A stretch of DNA of 64,000 nucleotides from Gracilibacter sp. BRH_c7a (GTDB lineage: Bacteria > Bacillota > Desulfitobacteriia > Desulfitobacteriales > Syntrophobotulaceae). Of this stretch, positions 63,936 to 64,000 are shown piece by piece. Numbering within the stretch: position 1 is the first letter of the stretch; every line of letters begins with the position of its first letter. The stretch is from contig LOEZ01000071.1 in the NCBI GenBank assembly GCA_001516055.1, positions 54,857-118,856 of the forward strand. The letters run 5' to 3'. Made by a program: the position numbers and the translations under genes. The notes below the pieces were generated by a model. It did no database searches, was not told the DNA's origin, and worked only from the letters and a program-made list of their open reading frames with translations.

Positions 63936-64000
<65 letters not shown>

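Overview
This window looks like an origin-proximal stretch of the chromosome of an anaerobic, endospore-forming Firmicute of class Clostridia. A Peptococcaceae or Desulfitobacteriaceae-like lineage is my best guess, and the genus is not assigned. The evidence is the low G+C content, the strong GGAGG ribosome binding sites, the Bacillus-like gene order (ricT-yabA-rsmI-abrB-metG-tatD; rnmV-ksgA-yabG-ispE-purR-spoVG-glmU-prs-pth-fin-mfd-spoVT-yabN/mazG-hup-rqcP-yabP-yabQ-divIC-spoIIE-tilS-ftsH), many sporulation genes, and a 16S rRNA gene that begins at the right edge. I see no insertion sequence, prophage, CRISPR array or tRNA gene.

Layout. 1-5.0 kb: DNA-replication and translation housekeeping. 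5.0-8.9 kb: a SigI/RsgI-type sigma/anti-sigma pair, a YgjP-like metallopeptidase and pcm. 8.9-16.5 kb, mostly minus strand: a radical-SAM/DUF4130 pair, then iorB-iorA, paaK and an SSS-family Na+ symporter, which together look like an aryl-2-oxoacid/arylacetate (aromatic amino acid) catabolic module. 16.5-19.9 kb: an island of poorly known genes (solitary Phd-like antitoxin, membrane protein, double P-loop ATPase, AlbA_2 protein). 19.9-24.6 kb: rnmV-ksgA, a DUF4474 gene, a small degenerate ORF, yabG. 23.8-27.3 kb: cphB-cphA (cyanophycin breakdown and synthesis) placed inside the sporulation neighbourhood. 27.4-45.8 kb: the conserved ispE to spoIIE block. 45.9-51.4 kb: tilS, ftsH, ndk, two DUF881 genes. 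51.5-60.2 kb: a vitamin/cofactor run, folP-folB-folK, panG-panC-panD, nadA-nadB-nadC, coaX. 60.3-63.6 kb: dusB, greA, lysS. 63.7-64 kb: rRNA promoter, leader and the 5' end of 16S rRNA.

Regulation readable from sequence: a near-perfect SigH promoter in front of spoVG, a SigG/SigF-type promoter in front of spoVT, a SigA promoter with a 21-bp spacer in front of spoIIE (the spacing known for Spo0A-activated promoters), a consensus SigA promoter before greA, and many intrinsic terminators. The most interesting non-coding element is the about 200-nt leader of panG-panC-panD. It folds into competing hairpins, one of which covers the Shine-Dalgarno site and precedes a U-rich run, so it looks like a riboswitch or attenuator for pantothenate synthesis.

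Other oddities: yabQ has no ATG/GTG/TTG start in frame and seems to begin at ATT; the YabN/MazG protein keeps only a stub of its methylase domain; fin (58 codons) is easily missed; hpt is absent between tilS and ftsH. Most of the window is ordinary conserved core genome. All functions are assigned by reading motifs and context, without database searches.
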